DNA of 64,000 nucleotides, from assembly GCA_036435485.1 (NCBI GenBank), contig CM071600.1, forward strand, positions 157,554,546 to 157,618,545. The letters run 5' to 3'. Position 1 is the stretch's first letter, and the number at the start of each line of letters is the position of its first letter. Source of the DNA: Saposhnikovia divaricata. Its lineage: Eukaryota > Streptophyta > Magnoliopsida > Apiales > Apiaceae. Positions 22,060 to 32,726 of this stretch are shown one piece after another. Below the pieces are notes generated by a model. That model was not told the origin of the DNA. It worked only from the letters and a program-made list of their open reading frames with translations, and made no database searches. The position numbers and the translations under genes are program-made.

Positions 22060-22790
22060 CTTCAAATCATGGTGGTCGGCCAGCTGGTGGTCGGCTGGCG
22101 TTTCCCGGGTGCGGTGGTCGGCCACTTCGTGGTCGGCTGCTGCTTCTTCGGGCACGGTGGTCGGCCACTTCGTGGTTGGCTAAGGTGCCCGGACCTAAAA
22201 CCATCCGTGGTCTTAAAAAAAATCATGGATCTCGGATCTAGGATCTAAAATCATCCGTGGTCTTAGAAAGTTATGGACCTCGGATCTAGGATCAAAAATC
22301 ATCCGTGGTCTTAGAAAGTTATGGACCTCGAATCTAGGATCAAAAATCATCCGTGGTCTTAGACCTCGTGGTCGGCTGCTGCTTCTTCGGGCATGGTGGT
22401 CGGCCACTTCGTGGTTGGCTAAGGTGCCCGGACCTAAAACCATCCATGGTCTTAGAGAGTTATGGACCTCGGGTCTAGAATCTAAAACCATCCGTGGTCT
22501 TAGAAAGTTATGGACCTCGGGTCTAGGATCTAAAACCATCCGTGGTCTTAGAAAGTTATGGACCTCGGGTCTAGGATCTAAAACCATCCGTGGTCTAAGA
22601 AAGTTATGGACCTCGGGTCTAGGATCTAAAACCATCCGTGGTCTTAGAAAGTTATGGACCTCGGATCTAGGATCAAAAATCATCCGTGGTCTTAGACCTC
22701 ATGGTTGGCTGCTGCTCCTTCGGGCATGGTGGTCGGCCACTTCGTGGTTGGCTAAGGTGCCCGGACCTAAAACCATCCGTGATCTTAAGG
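22060..22790. repeat. 48-bp tandem repeats arranged in higher-order blocks
   Basis: The 48-bp unit contains CATCCGTGGTCTTAGAAAG and TATGGACCTCGG. Runs of about three and then about five to six units are separated by a GC-rich spacer of about 75-90 bp (TCGGCTGCTGC, then GGTCGGCCACTTCGTGG, then GTGCCCGGACC). The spacer occurs near 22128, 22367 and 22697. This is a higher-order structure: spacer plus n units, repeated. Because 48 is a multiple of three, long repetitive open frames appear on both strands (for example 22683-22213 minus), but I do not consider them coding. Confidence 0.9.
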
Positions 22791-23345
22791 ATCAAGAATT
22801 TTGATCTTGATCTCAAACCATCAAAAATCATCCGAGATTCGTTGAAAAAGTCGAGATTCAGGATCAGAAACTATCCGAGGTTTGCTGAAAAAATCGAGAT
22901 TCAGGACCACGAACTAACCCACGATCGGTCGGACCACGGGATAGCTCGTGGTCGGCCGAGAGGTGATCGGCCAGTTGGTTGCAAGCCACCATGGTCGGCC
23001 ACACCATGGTCGGCTGGAAGGTGGTCGGCCGAATGGCCCGAAACCTTCGTGGTCGGCCGGTAGGTGGTCGGCCGGGAGATGGTCGGCTGCGGCCCCTCGT
23101 GCGTCGTGGTCGGCCACTTCGTGGTAGGCTAGGAAATCCGGACTTGAAAACCATCCGTGGCCTTGAGGATCAAGAATCTTGGTCTTGATCTTGATCTCAA
23201 GTTACTATCTCGGTCATTCGTGACTTCGTTACCTTAAGGATCAAGAACCTTGATCTTGATCTTAAGTCGTCAGGGATCTAGGATCTAAAATCATCCGTGA
23301 TCCTAAGGATCAAGAACCTTGATCTTGATCTTTAGTCGTCAGTTT
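22791..23345. repeat. GGATCAAGAA / GGTCGGCC repeat block
   Basis: GGATCAAGAACCTTGATCTTG-like units, each an imperfect palindrome, recur near 22787, 23165, 23236 and 23306. Between 22920 and 23120 the motif GGTCGGC appears more than ten times. This is the right end of the repeat-filled 3' region. Confidence 0.75.
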
Positions 23346-24061
23346 GGTCATTCGTGACTCCTAACGATATTACTCCTTAATTTATGATTAGCACTGCTAA
23401 TCTTGTGCTTAAGGCTAAACTCGTTACTTAACTTCTAAGCGCAATCATCCTTTCGAAGGTCGTCCGTTTCGTGACTTCAGCAAATATATCTGCTATTTCT
23501 TCTCTGGCTTGTATGAATTATAACTATTATTTCTGCAGAACGCGGGTAATTTCTGCCCTTTTTTCATCTATAAACGATAGATGACCTTGGCTCAGAATTG
23601 AAAATCAGTCTTGGTATGTTGATGGAGGTGTTTGTTATGCCTTGAAGGGTTTCGTGAACCTTGAACTCAAACGACTTGTTTCGTAATCTTCGTGACCTTC
23701 CGGGCTTTAACTTGTTTGCTGAATCCTTGGTCTTAAGGTTATCATCAAACCTTCACTCTCATCCTTGTGATGAAGTTCTTTAGTTCTTACATCATCCTTG
23801 TTTCTCATGGAGGAGGTCTTCCTTCTCGGTTGATCATTAAGATAGTTCACTTGCTTCTTAGCGCTTGACCTTAGGCCTGGTATGCCTTTATTGGTTTTCA
23901 ACCCTTTAGCTTGATTCTAGGTTTCCAACCTTCTTCTTATGCTCATATAACCTTTCTTAGGTCTCAACTTGACTGACGACTCTTGATTTGAGTCCTTGAA
24001 CTCAAGCAACAAGCTCGATTAGAGGCAGTCAGCCTTGTTGGCCATCAAGGCTTAAATTTTG
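23346..24061. other. Unassigned 3' region of the Tat-like element
   Basis: No reading frame or motif recognised. It is rich in CTTG and CCTT words, like 26900-27480, and the two stretches may be diverged copies of one untranslated region. Confidence 0.4.
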
Positions 24062-24782
24062 TGTCGGGATTTGAGATTCAAGATTTTAAGTATGGAATGA
24101 CAAAGGACCTCTTGATGAGGATCAGGGAATGAATATGTTAATTGGTAAATATTTTATATTATTATTCATGAAGGGATTCGAGTTAGAATTTGTGGGAGAG
24201 TTGGGTCAAGAAGCTTACTTGGACAAGAAGGAATAAAGGAGAGATGAATGAAGCTTGAACAAGAAGCTGATTATTATCTATAAGTGTTAAGTAGATTTTG
24301 GCTTGCAAGTTTTTACCTTTCACTTGAAAGGGTTTTTCTTGTTTTAAGCACCTAGGATTTTATTTTCCTATTTGGATTCGATTTTATTTATTTTCTATTT
24401 GGATTTGGTTTTTAATTGTGTTTCCTGGATGGATTTAGATATTAACTAATCTTCAAGCTAGTATTGGATTTCTCTTGGATTCCTATTGGGTTTAGGTTAT
24501 TGTCTAAGCCTATATATACCCCTCTCATGTAATGTTTTAAGACAGATAATGGATGATATAAACTTTTGTTTTGAGATAAACTATGATTAGTTTTTCTTTC
24601 CTCTAAGCTTCAATTACTGGATTGTTTTGAAGGTTAGATTCAAATTACTTAGTTTCTGGATTGATCTAAGTTATTTGAGATTCAAAGTTCACGTTTCTGG
24701 ATTGATCGTGTTCTTTTGAAATATCTTTTTCTTCTTGTTTTCTTTATTCGTGGAGCGATCCACATCACCTCTTATCTCAACA
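24062..24782 (+). repeat. Possible LTR fragment replacing integrase
   Basis: A 721-bp block with ends TGTCGGGATT and TTATCTCAACA (TG...CA), a TATA-like GCCTATATATACCCCTC at about 24509-24525 and a T-rich leader, all suggesting a plus-strand LTR. The integrase frame of the host element breaks exactly at 24782/24783. The flanks (TTTTG and TTCTC) do not form a duplication and integrase does not resume at the other side. A simple solo-LTR insertion is therefore not supported; a deletion or recombination joined it here. Confidence 0.35.
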
Positions 24783-25646
24783 TTCTCACTAATAGTTTAT
24801 GTGCTTTCAAGGCATTATCAAGGGGACAACCAGTCTTAAGATGAGCTTTGAGAGGGTCTATCCTTCAGCTTACATCAATTGGTGCTACCAATTTCGAATC
24901 GATGGTGGGGTCTTCAGGACCTGGAAGTAAAAACTCTCCGCATAATTTTCTATCTCAGAAGAGGCGAACTTAAATGGGGCAGCAGCCTTAATGTTCTCAT
25001 TTCTTGGAATGCGTTCCTCATAGCGCTCATCATATTGAGTCATAACAGCCTTCACAACTCTCAAATACTTTGTCATAGTTTCATCCTTAGCTTCAAATTC
25101 ACCATTCACTTGTGAGACTACCAGTCTTGAATTTCTAAAAACTTTGAGGTTCTTGACCCTCGGTATTCTGGCCAAGCCCAATCTGGCTATCAAGGCTTCA
25201 TATTCAGCTTCATTGTTGGTAGTAGGAAAATCTAACTTCAAAGCATACTCAACTGTGAACCCATCGGGGCTTTGCAACACTAAGCCCGCGCCACTAGATT
25301 TTGTTTTTGATGCTCCATCAAAATAGAGCACCCAATATTCCTTTTGATCAGATACAAGTTCTTCATCTTTATCTCCACTTTCAGGGGTGGTTACCGTCTC
25401 CTGCCCCCCGACTTCTTGGTTGGTAATGGTACATTCAACCACGAAGTCAGCCAATGCCTGAGCCTTGATGGTCGTTCGAGGCTTATATGTGATGTCAAAC
25501 TCTCCAAGTTCGATTGCCCACTTAATCAATCTTAGGCTTGCTTTCGGGCTGTGCAATATGTTCCTCAATTGCTGGTCCGTCAGGACTTCGATTTTATGTG
25601 ACTGAAAGTACGGTCGTAGTTTCCTTGAAGCTGTTATCAATGGCAA
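24783..25646 (-). pseudogene. Second (additional) RNase H and start of integrase
   Basis: The minus-strand frame 25646-24885 carries the tail of the first RNase H and then an extra archaeal-type RNase H: YWVLYFDGASKTKSSGAGLV with the first catalytic Asp, NNEAEYEAL with the catalytic Glu, and VFRNSRLVV, where the usual Asp is replaced by Asn. After a frameshift near 24890, the minus strand resembles the integrase N-terminal linker down to 24783, where it stops abruptly. A second RNase H is diagnostic for Tat-lineage gypsy elements. Confidence 0.85.
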
Positions 25647-26829
25647 AGAAATTTCTCGATGGATGAGTAATTAATTCGGCTCCGTGGAGCACCTTGCTTA
25701 CATAGTAGATGGGCCTCTGAACCTTGTTCTCTTCTTTAATGAGGACGATACTCAATGCTTGTTCAGACACTACTAGATACAGATAAAGAGTCTCTCCGGG
25801 ACTTGGCTTGGCCAACAACGGGGCTTCGGTCATGTACTTCTTCAACTGTTCAAAGGCCTCTTGGCTTTTATTAGTCCATTCAAAATTTTTCACCTTCTTC
25901 AATGCTTGAAAGAAAGGCAAGCACTTATCACCAGACTTGGAGATGAATCTCCCTAGAGCGGCCACTCTGCCGGTTAACTTCTGTACGTCCCTCATAGAAC
26001 GGGGTGGTTTCATGTCTAAGATTGCTTTGATCTTGTCGGGATTGGCCTCTATGCCTCTTTTCAAAACCATCAAACCCAAGAACTTTCCAGACCCAACGCC
26101 AAAAGCACACTTGGCTGGATTCAACATCATCTTGTGGTGCCTCAGCACTTCGAATGTCTCTCTGAGGTGCTTAATGTGATCTGCCTTGAGTAGGCTCTTG
26201 ACTAACATGTCATCAACATAGACCTCCATGGTTTTTCCAATCAGATGGGCGAATATCTTATTCACCAATCGTTGGTCAGTAGCTCCTGCATTCTTTAGAC
26301 CAAAAGCCATAACAATATAGAAGAAAACACCAAAGTCAGTTATGAAAGATACCTTAGGGATGTCATCCTCGTGCATCTTAATCTGATTGTAGCCGTTGAA
26401 CCCATCCATGAAGCTCAACATCTCATGTCCAGCAGTGGCGTCTATCAACATGTCTATCATTGGCAGGGGAAAACAATCCTTTGGACATGCATCATTCAAA
26501 TCAGTGAAGTCTATACACATCCTCCACTTCCCATTCGCTTTCTTGACCATCACAGGGTTTGCTAACCATTCGGGAAACTGAATTTCTTCAATAAACCCAG
26601 CCTCTAAGAGCTTGTCAACTTCTTGTTTAATGGCCTCCTGCCTTTCAGGAGCAAAATTTCTCTTCTTCTGCTTTATTGTCTTCCGCCCAGGATCAACATT
26701 CAACTTGTGAGTTATGAGTTGGGGATCAATCCCTGGCATGTCAGCTGCAGTCCAAGCAAACGCATCACTATTTTCTTGCAAGAATGCTATCAACTTGCCC
26801 TTCAGGGGTTCTTTCAAAGATGCTCCCAT
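25594..26829 (-). pseudogene. Tat-like reverse transcriptase and first RNase H
   Basis: A 411-codon frame covering nearly the whole RT and most of RNase H. Visible RT blocks: WRMCIDFTDLNDACPKD, FMDGFNGYNQI, and the catalytic MEVYVDDMLVKS near 26215. RNase H starts near LLAKPSPGETLYLYL, then IYYVSKVL. The frame is broken near 25640 by a frameshift into the next fragment. RT itself has no stop, consistent with a young copy. Confidence 0.9.
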
Positions 26830-28002
26830 ATAAGTAACTTCTCAGCTCGCTTGGCCGTCATGGCTTCAATGTTTGTCTTGGTCGCCAAAGTTTGAAATCA
26901 AGGGTTTTCAATCTCAATGGTGTTTTAAATCACCGAAATATCTATCAGAGCTGCTGGTCCAAGGCCAGGGGGTTTCTGGTTAGCCCCACGAGGTCTTGAA
27001 CCTTCCCTAGGAGGTTTTCAAAATTACATATTGGTTTTCAAGTCAACATGAAGTTTCAACCTTTGGATCTTAATTGGAGGTTCATGACCCCCCTTCAAGT
27101 TTGGCCTTCATAACTGACCCTGGCCTTCATGGCTAACAGCTTCTGTTCTTCAACCTAGGATTCGGGGTTGATTCCTCGATATAGATTTTGATAAATGCAA
27201 TCACGTTGGCTTCTTGCCTTTTAAACTTCTGGGACGAGAGCTTGCTTGAACTTCTTAATCTTTGCTTAAGGTTATCTATTGGCCTTCATCCTTGGATCCT
27301 TAATCCAGGTCCTTAATAAGTATTGAAGAGTAACTAGTCCTTAACATCCTCGGCCTTTCATGGCTTCGACCCTTCGGGATCTTCACCTATGCATTTGTTT
27401 GTTTTCCATTCGTTATTCTTTTATTTTCGGTACTCGTTCATCTTTGACTTGCACTCATCGGGTGATAGAGTACTATTGTCCTACTCAGAGCAACATGCTC
27501 TGCAATGGTTTCAATGAACCTTATTTCTGCTTCTACTAGATGATGCTAAGTCCTACTAGGATAACTTGAGCCCATCGGGGCATTGCAAGACTAGGTCTGC
27601 ATCACTTGATTTTGTTTTTGATGCTCCATCAAAATAGAGCGTCCACCATTCCTTCTGGTATCATCATTCTTATTCTGAAGTTCACTTCCTGCTTGGGGTA
27701 CTACCTCCTGCCCCCCGACTTCTTGGTTACCAATGGTACATTCAACCACGAAGTCAGTTAACTCCTTAGCCTCAATGGCTGTCCAAGGCTTCTGTGTGAT
27801 GTCCTCTGCTGGCTTTTTTGGTGTTCCTTTCTTCTGCGGACATCCATGTCTTCAATTGGAAGGACTTGCCCCCGACTCTATTAGGCCTTAACGAGGCTAC
27901 ATAACAGCTTTGTGCCATCTTTTGATCACCTTTATGTTCTCTAACGCCATTCCTGGTTGGGAACTTGATCTTCATATGATACGTTGAGGCAACAACCTTG
28001 AA
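26830..28002 (-). other. Rearranged segment between protease and RT
   Basis: In related elements, protease and RT are nearly adjacent. Here 1.2 kb intervenes without a recognisable domain, except 27575-27790, which is a diverged copy of the RNase H junction at about 25240-25445. Shared words include TGATGCTCCATCAAAATAGA and CCTGCCCCCCGACTTCTTGG. The remainder resembles the untranslated 3' region in base composition and short words. Confidence 0.65.
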
Positions 28003-28420
28003 TCAATGAAGTTCAGTCCTTCCGATAATAGCATTGTACGTTGAAACCGCCTTGATTACCAAGAAGTTCAGCATCTGAATGGCCTCCTTGGGCTCCTGTC
28101 CAATAGTTATAGGCAACTGAATAGTCCCTTCAACTTTGGATTCTACTCCATTAAATCCATATATAGGCATGTTATTGGGGGTCAATTGAAAATCATTGTA
28201 CCCCATCTTCACAAATGTATCATGAAACAGAATGTCAACGGAAGCTCCATTGTCCGTCAAGACTCGCTTCACTTCCGAGTTCCCAATCACAGGGGTTATG
28301 ACCAACGGGTCGTCATGGGGAAACTTCACCCCTTCGAGGTCTTAGTCATCAAAACAAATTGTTATCTCAGTCCTGGCACGCTTCGGGGCTTCTCCCACGA
28401 TGTGCATCACTTCTCTGGCA
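28003..28420 (-). pseudogene. Tat-like aspartic protease domain
   Basis: The frame 28329-28003 contains KRVLTDNGASVDILF: the active-site Asp in a D-N-G form, followed by the usual hydrophobic strand. The end (STYNAIIGRTEL) matches the conserved C-terminal YNAIIGR block of this lineage. Upstream, 28420-28330 continues similarity in the same region with a stop near 28343. In the normal element this is processed from a Gag-Pol precursor. Confidence 0.8.
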
Positions 28421-28524
28421 TACGCCTTTCGAGAATTTCGGGTTGTACCGGCCGCTGTCGGGCCTCCCCAAATCATGTTAATAACTGCCCTCGGGGCTGT
28501 GGGTTACGAACCCGACCTCGATCA

Positions 28525-30254
28525 TCATCCCTTATCATTGTCTCTTCTATCATAATCCCTCCTTTGAGTTCCACGATCATCACCCTTAGTGAATTTGTTC
28601 AGCTTTCCTTTTCGGATCACGAATTCAATCTCATCCTTCAACTGCCTACAATCATTTGTATCATGCCCCACATCATGGTGGAATCTACAGTACTGATCCT
28701 TGTTTCTCTTTGCGGGATCACCCCTAAGTGGCTTCGGCCATCGAAAATCTTTGTCTTTCTCAATATCCAACAAGATCTGACTCCTAGGAGCATTTAGTCT
28801 TGCATAGTAGTTGAATCTTGGTCCCAAACTCTTCTTCGGTGGTGATTCAGAATCCTTGCTAGTCCGGGGATACTTGTCCCTAGCATCATACTCTTCTTCT
28901 TTCTTCCGTTTCTTAAAGTCATTGGAGCCCTTGCCATTGCCTCCAGCAGCTTCTTTTTTCATGCTATCCTCTGCCTTGATATACTTGCCGGCCCTTCGTT
29001 GGAGCTCGGCCATGTTCTCAGGAGGATGCTTTGCCAAAGACCTCTTGAAGAAAGAATCAGTGGTTCCGTGTTCCAAGGCTACCATGGCCACTTTATTCTC
29101 CAGATCTGTAATATTCAATGTCTCCTTGGTGAATCGCTTGAGATAATCCCTTAGATTCTCGTTCTTCCCCTGCACCACATACATGAGGGATGCAGAACTT
29201 TTTTCATGAACTCTTCCACTAATGAATTGGCTAACAATGGCATTCTTCAACTCCTTGAAAGAGCCAATCGAATTTGCAGGTAGTCTGCTATACCACCTTT
29301 GAGCCATACCCGACAGGGTTTGAGGGAACGCCCTACACTTTAAGGCGTCACTAGCAGGTTACAGCGGTAGTGCAGCTGTGAACGTCCTGACATGAGTTTC
29401 AGGATCGCCTGTTCCATCATAGGCCTTGATCGTCGGCATCTTGAATTTCTTTGAGATGCGGGCATTCATCACCTCCTCAGTGAACAGAGGTGTTGGATCA
29501 TCAAGATCTAGCGGCATCAGATCCTTGGGGTTGTTTCTGTGGGTTTCCGCCCTCGTTGCTCCTTCAGTTGAGGTATCGGCCCTTCTTCGTCTCCTAGACG
29601 ACCTCTCCAGATCTATGACGGGAACCCTTCCTGAGATTGGAGGAGGTTGATGCAGACTTTGATTCTGTCTTGCTTGCTCTCTGGCGGCGTCATCTTTCAG
29701 CCTCTGGATCTCAGCCTCATTAGCCTTGATCCTTTCCTCAGTCGTTTGTGGAGGTCCATCATGGATTCTTCGGGCCCTCCTTCGGGGTTCTCTACTAGCA
29801 CGTCGCCTCCTTGGGGCTTCGTCACGGTCATCATCGTCATCCTCAGATGTCAAATCAGTAGTATAGGGGCCGGAGTAGTCCAGATACTCGCGATCTCGGA
29901 TCTGCAAAGCATGACCACTCGGTCCAGGTTCTCGAACAGGGGGTAGTTGGGCAGCCCATACATTGGGTTGGTATTCACAGGGAGATCCGTAGTATGGATC
30001 TGTACCCCAGATGGAGGGTGATTAGGATCAACCAGGGGAGAGATCACCATCTGAAGAGAGTTGGTTCCCTGATCTGGATGGACAACCATAGGCAGCGTAC
30101 TCCCAGCAGGGGGATTCGTCCCTAGAGGCTGAGAAACTTGAGTTTGGGGGACCGTCCCTTGTTCAAACGTGGTTGTCCCAGAGGTAAGAGGCGGAGCGAA
30201 GCTGATTGGTAAAGCTTCGGTAGAGCTTGGTGCAGTTCTTCGTGTGCTAACCAT
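28525..30254 (-). pseudogene. Tat-like gag
   Basis: Start codon at 30254 (MVSTRRTAPSS), 34 bases after the LTR. Three pieces: 30254-29850 (Pro/Thr-rich N-terminus), 29907-29359 (Arg-rich RRRRASREPRRRARR then FKMPTIKAYDGTGDPETH, start of the conserved capsid domain) and 29307-28525 (AQRWYSRLPANSI, FKELKNAIVSQF, and the Cys/His block CRFHHDVGHDTNDC with LKDEIE). One frameshift near 29905 and one stop at 29359 separate them. Two lesions in 1.7 kb show recent inactivation. Confidence 0.9.
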
Positions 30255-30267
30255 GGTTGATGTTTTC

Positions 30268-30287
30268 TTCCCACAGACGACGCCAAA
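30268..30287 (-). other. Primer-binding site of the Tat-like element
   Basis: The minus strand reads TTTGGCGTCGTCTGTGGGAA directly after the 5' LTR, a TGGCG-type primer site as used by Tat-lineage elements and unlike the Met-initiator sites of the other retroelements here. Confidence 0.75.
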
Positions 30288-30911
30288 TGTTGTGGAATAA
30301 AAACTAGGTTACGATTTGTAATTAATGCTAGGGCGGTTGAGCTTCGAGCTTTAATGGCTGTTTTCGTGTTACGAGACTGATCGGTCCTCACAGAGTGCCT
30401 ACGTATCTCGTTATTGAGAATCAAGCCAGGACGTAGTTCTAGGTGATGGTGCCCTCGAGGCTATAGAGGCGAGAGCTCACCTAGGACGCAGTGGCTTGCA
30501 TGTCTTTATTCGAGGATTAAGCCAAAACGTTGTGGGTAACGTATGGAGCTGTGTCCAAAACGTAGTTCTGAGATGAGGGGTTAGACCCTTTATATAGGCT
30601 GAGAAGCCCTAGAATTATGGTAGGAGTCAGAGACTTGGTGGACAAGTCTTCCTTGAGGAAGGTTCTAGATCTATTCCTTATAGGAATCAGTTTCCATGTT
30701 GAAATATGTATCTTGGAGGCTAAGTCAGGCAAGAGTAATATCCTTGTTTGACTCTTATTTGCTGAGCTGTTTATTACCCTTAATATTAATTACGAAATTA
30801 ATATTATAAATAGGGTTTGGGCCCATCTGGTGGGCCCCACGTTTGGACCATTCCGGGTCTAATTAATGCCACATTAAATGTGTCTTTAGGGCTTACTTTT
30901 AGCCCATATCA
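30288..30911 (-). repeat. 5' LTR of the Tat-like element
   Basis: 624 bp, about 99% identical to 19919-20542. The sense TATA box is at 30588-30597. Its outer end borders the Sirevirus copy of the target site at 30912. Confidence 0.95.
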
Positions 30912-32674
30912 AATGTTAAGTCTTAAGTGGTAGACCCTGTAGGATTTCCCAGCTAAATATCCAACAAAAATAGCTGTTCAACGGATAATTTTCCTCATTA
31001 TCCGTTGACACACTGTCTGAAGCAGTCTCACCATCAACTCCTAACTTCGCTTCTTCTAATTTGTTAAAAGAATCAATCCCTTGGACACTACAAATTTCTT
31101 CAGTAGTGGCCTTTGATATTTTCCACTTAGCAATTAGATCCTGTTCACTCTTTAACTGTTCCTTCAAAGATTCTTCTCTTTTAAGCGCTTCAATAAATCC
31201 ATCTTTAGCATCCTAGCAATCTCTTCTCATGATTTCAAAATCAATTAACTGAGTTTCTATTAAAGCATTCCTATCACTTAACTTTTCATCAAGATCTTTA
31301 ATCCTCCTATTTTCTTTGTTAAGCGATTTCAAGGTAACATGCATATTATACAATTCAAGAGACATTCATCAATTGTACTAGCACATTCAGCTTTAGAAAG
31401 ATCGGTTAAGTTTGTAGAGAATACCTGGTTGCTTGCTGAACTAACTTCTTCATCATTTTCATTGGCCATGAGGGCAAGGTTGACAAACTCTTCTTCTGCA
31501 TCGGAATCTCCTTCAGCAGTCCAATCATTGTCTCTTGACACAAATGCTTTCTCCTTTTGGTTGAGAAGATCAAAGTATTTTCTCTTGTAGTTAACAGCTC
31601 CAAACTGTTTTTTCTAATTCTCAGCCTTAGGCCTTCTGCATTCATTGGCAAAATGACCAGCAATTCCACAGTTAAAGCATTTGAACTTTGACCTTTCAAC
31701 CATGTCTTTGGATGGTTGATAACCTTTTCTGAATTGCTGGCCTCCAGCTGGATTCTTCTTGAATTTGAGCTTTGAGAATCTTCTTGACAAGAATGCTAGA
31801 TAGTCATCCAAATCATCAGATTCATCTCCACTAGATGCATCAAGTTCTTCAATCAACGTGCTTCTGCTAGTTCCAGCTCCACCTTCACAAGTCTTTGGAC
31901 TTGGTATGGTTTTTATGCTCTCCATCTTTTCACTATCCTGGCTTGCTGGCATATTGGCCACCAAGGCAACAACTCCACCTTTCTTCTGAATCTTCTCCAC
32001 TTCCTCATCTTGCTGCATTTCAAGCTCATAAGTTTTCAAGATGCCATACAGTCTCTCAAGTGTAAAATCCTTGTAATCTTTATAGTTTTTCAACGAGCCT
32101 GTTACTGGCTTCCATTCCTTAGGAAGAGATCTCAGAAACTTTAGGTTGGAGTCCTTGGTTTCATATTTTCTCCCATACAACTTTAAACCACTCAGTAGTT
32201 TCTGAAATCTACTGAATATGTCTGTTAGGTTTTCACCAGAAACATAGTGAAAATGTTCATATTGTTGTATGTGGACCTGCATCTTGTTTTCTCTGACCTA
32301 CTCAGTTCCTTCACAGATTGTTTGAATAGTGTCCCAGACTTGCTTGGCAGTGGTATAGTTGATAACATTATCAAACATATCTTGGTCGATACCATTGAAC
32401 AGGATGCTCATGTTTTTTTATCTTTGTGCATCTCTTCCAAGTCTTCGTCTGTGAACTCAGCCTGAGTTTTTGGAACTGGCCTTCCAACAGCTGCAGTACC
32501 AGCAGCTTCACCAACTCCATAGTTAGGCTTCATTGGAATGTGAGGACCTTTTTCTATGCAATCTACATAACTTTCATCGATAGTAGAAAGATGAAGATGC
32601 ATCTTTACTTTCCAGTGAAAGTAGTTGTCTTTATCAAGCATCGAAATCTTTACCCCTGTGTCCTTCTTCCCCAT
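30912..32674 (-). pseudogene. Sirevirus gag, fused by deletion to the integrase tail
   Basis: Starts with MGKKDTGVKISMLDKDNYFHW (start at 32674), the usual N-terminus of copia gag (UBN2 type). After frame breaks, 32282-31614 has LKFLRSLPKEWKPV and the zinc knuckle CFNCGIAGHFANEC. Down to about 31000 there is a long coiled-coil, typical of Sirevirus Gag. Near 30965 the sequence switches directly to the very end of integrase (GYLAGKSYRVY), so protease and the integrase catalytic core are deleted. The frame then continues beyond the Tat-like insertion at 19910. Confidence 0.8.
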
Positions 32675-32712
32675 GGTGTTTTATCTTTAAACTTCTTGTT
32701 TGTTAGAAGCTT

Positions 32713-32726
32713 TCTCTGATACCAAT
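32713..32726 (-). other. Sirevirus primer-binding site
   Basis: The minus strand reads ATTGGTATCAGAGA next to the LTR end, matching initiator tRNA-Met apart from the last base. Confidence 0.75.

Larger units (their letters stand above)
19919..30911 (-). mobile_element. Tat/Retand-like Ty3/gypsy element with complete LTR pair
   Basis: A 10,993-bp minus-strand element inside the Sirevirus. Both LTRs are 624 bp, start TGTTGTGG and end CATATCA in plus-strand reading, and differ at about six positions that I could count. Flanks are AAAGT (19914-19918) and AATGT (30912-30916), a 5-bp duplication with one mismatch, and the Sirevirus frame resumes across it. Order on the minus strand: LTR, primer site, gag, protease, RT, RNase H, a second RNase H, the start of integrase, then a 4-kb 3' region full of tandem repeats, purine tract and LTR. 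The second RNase H and repeat-filled 3' region are hallmarks of the Tat lineage. Most of integrase is missing. Confidence 0.9.

Noticed and set aside
21380..22804. Several long repetitive frames on both strands
   Set aside because: They follow the 181-bp and 48-bp tandem arrays; the 48-bp period keeps any frame open.
24062..24782. Clean solo LTR insertion
   Set aside because: No matching 5-bp flanks and the interrupted integrase does not resume on the other side.
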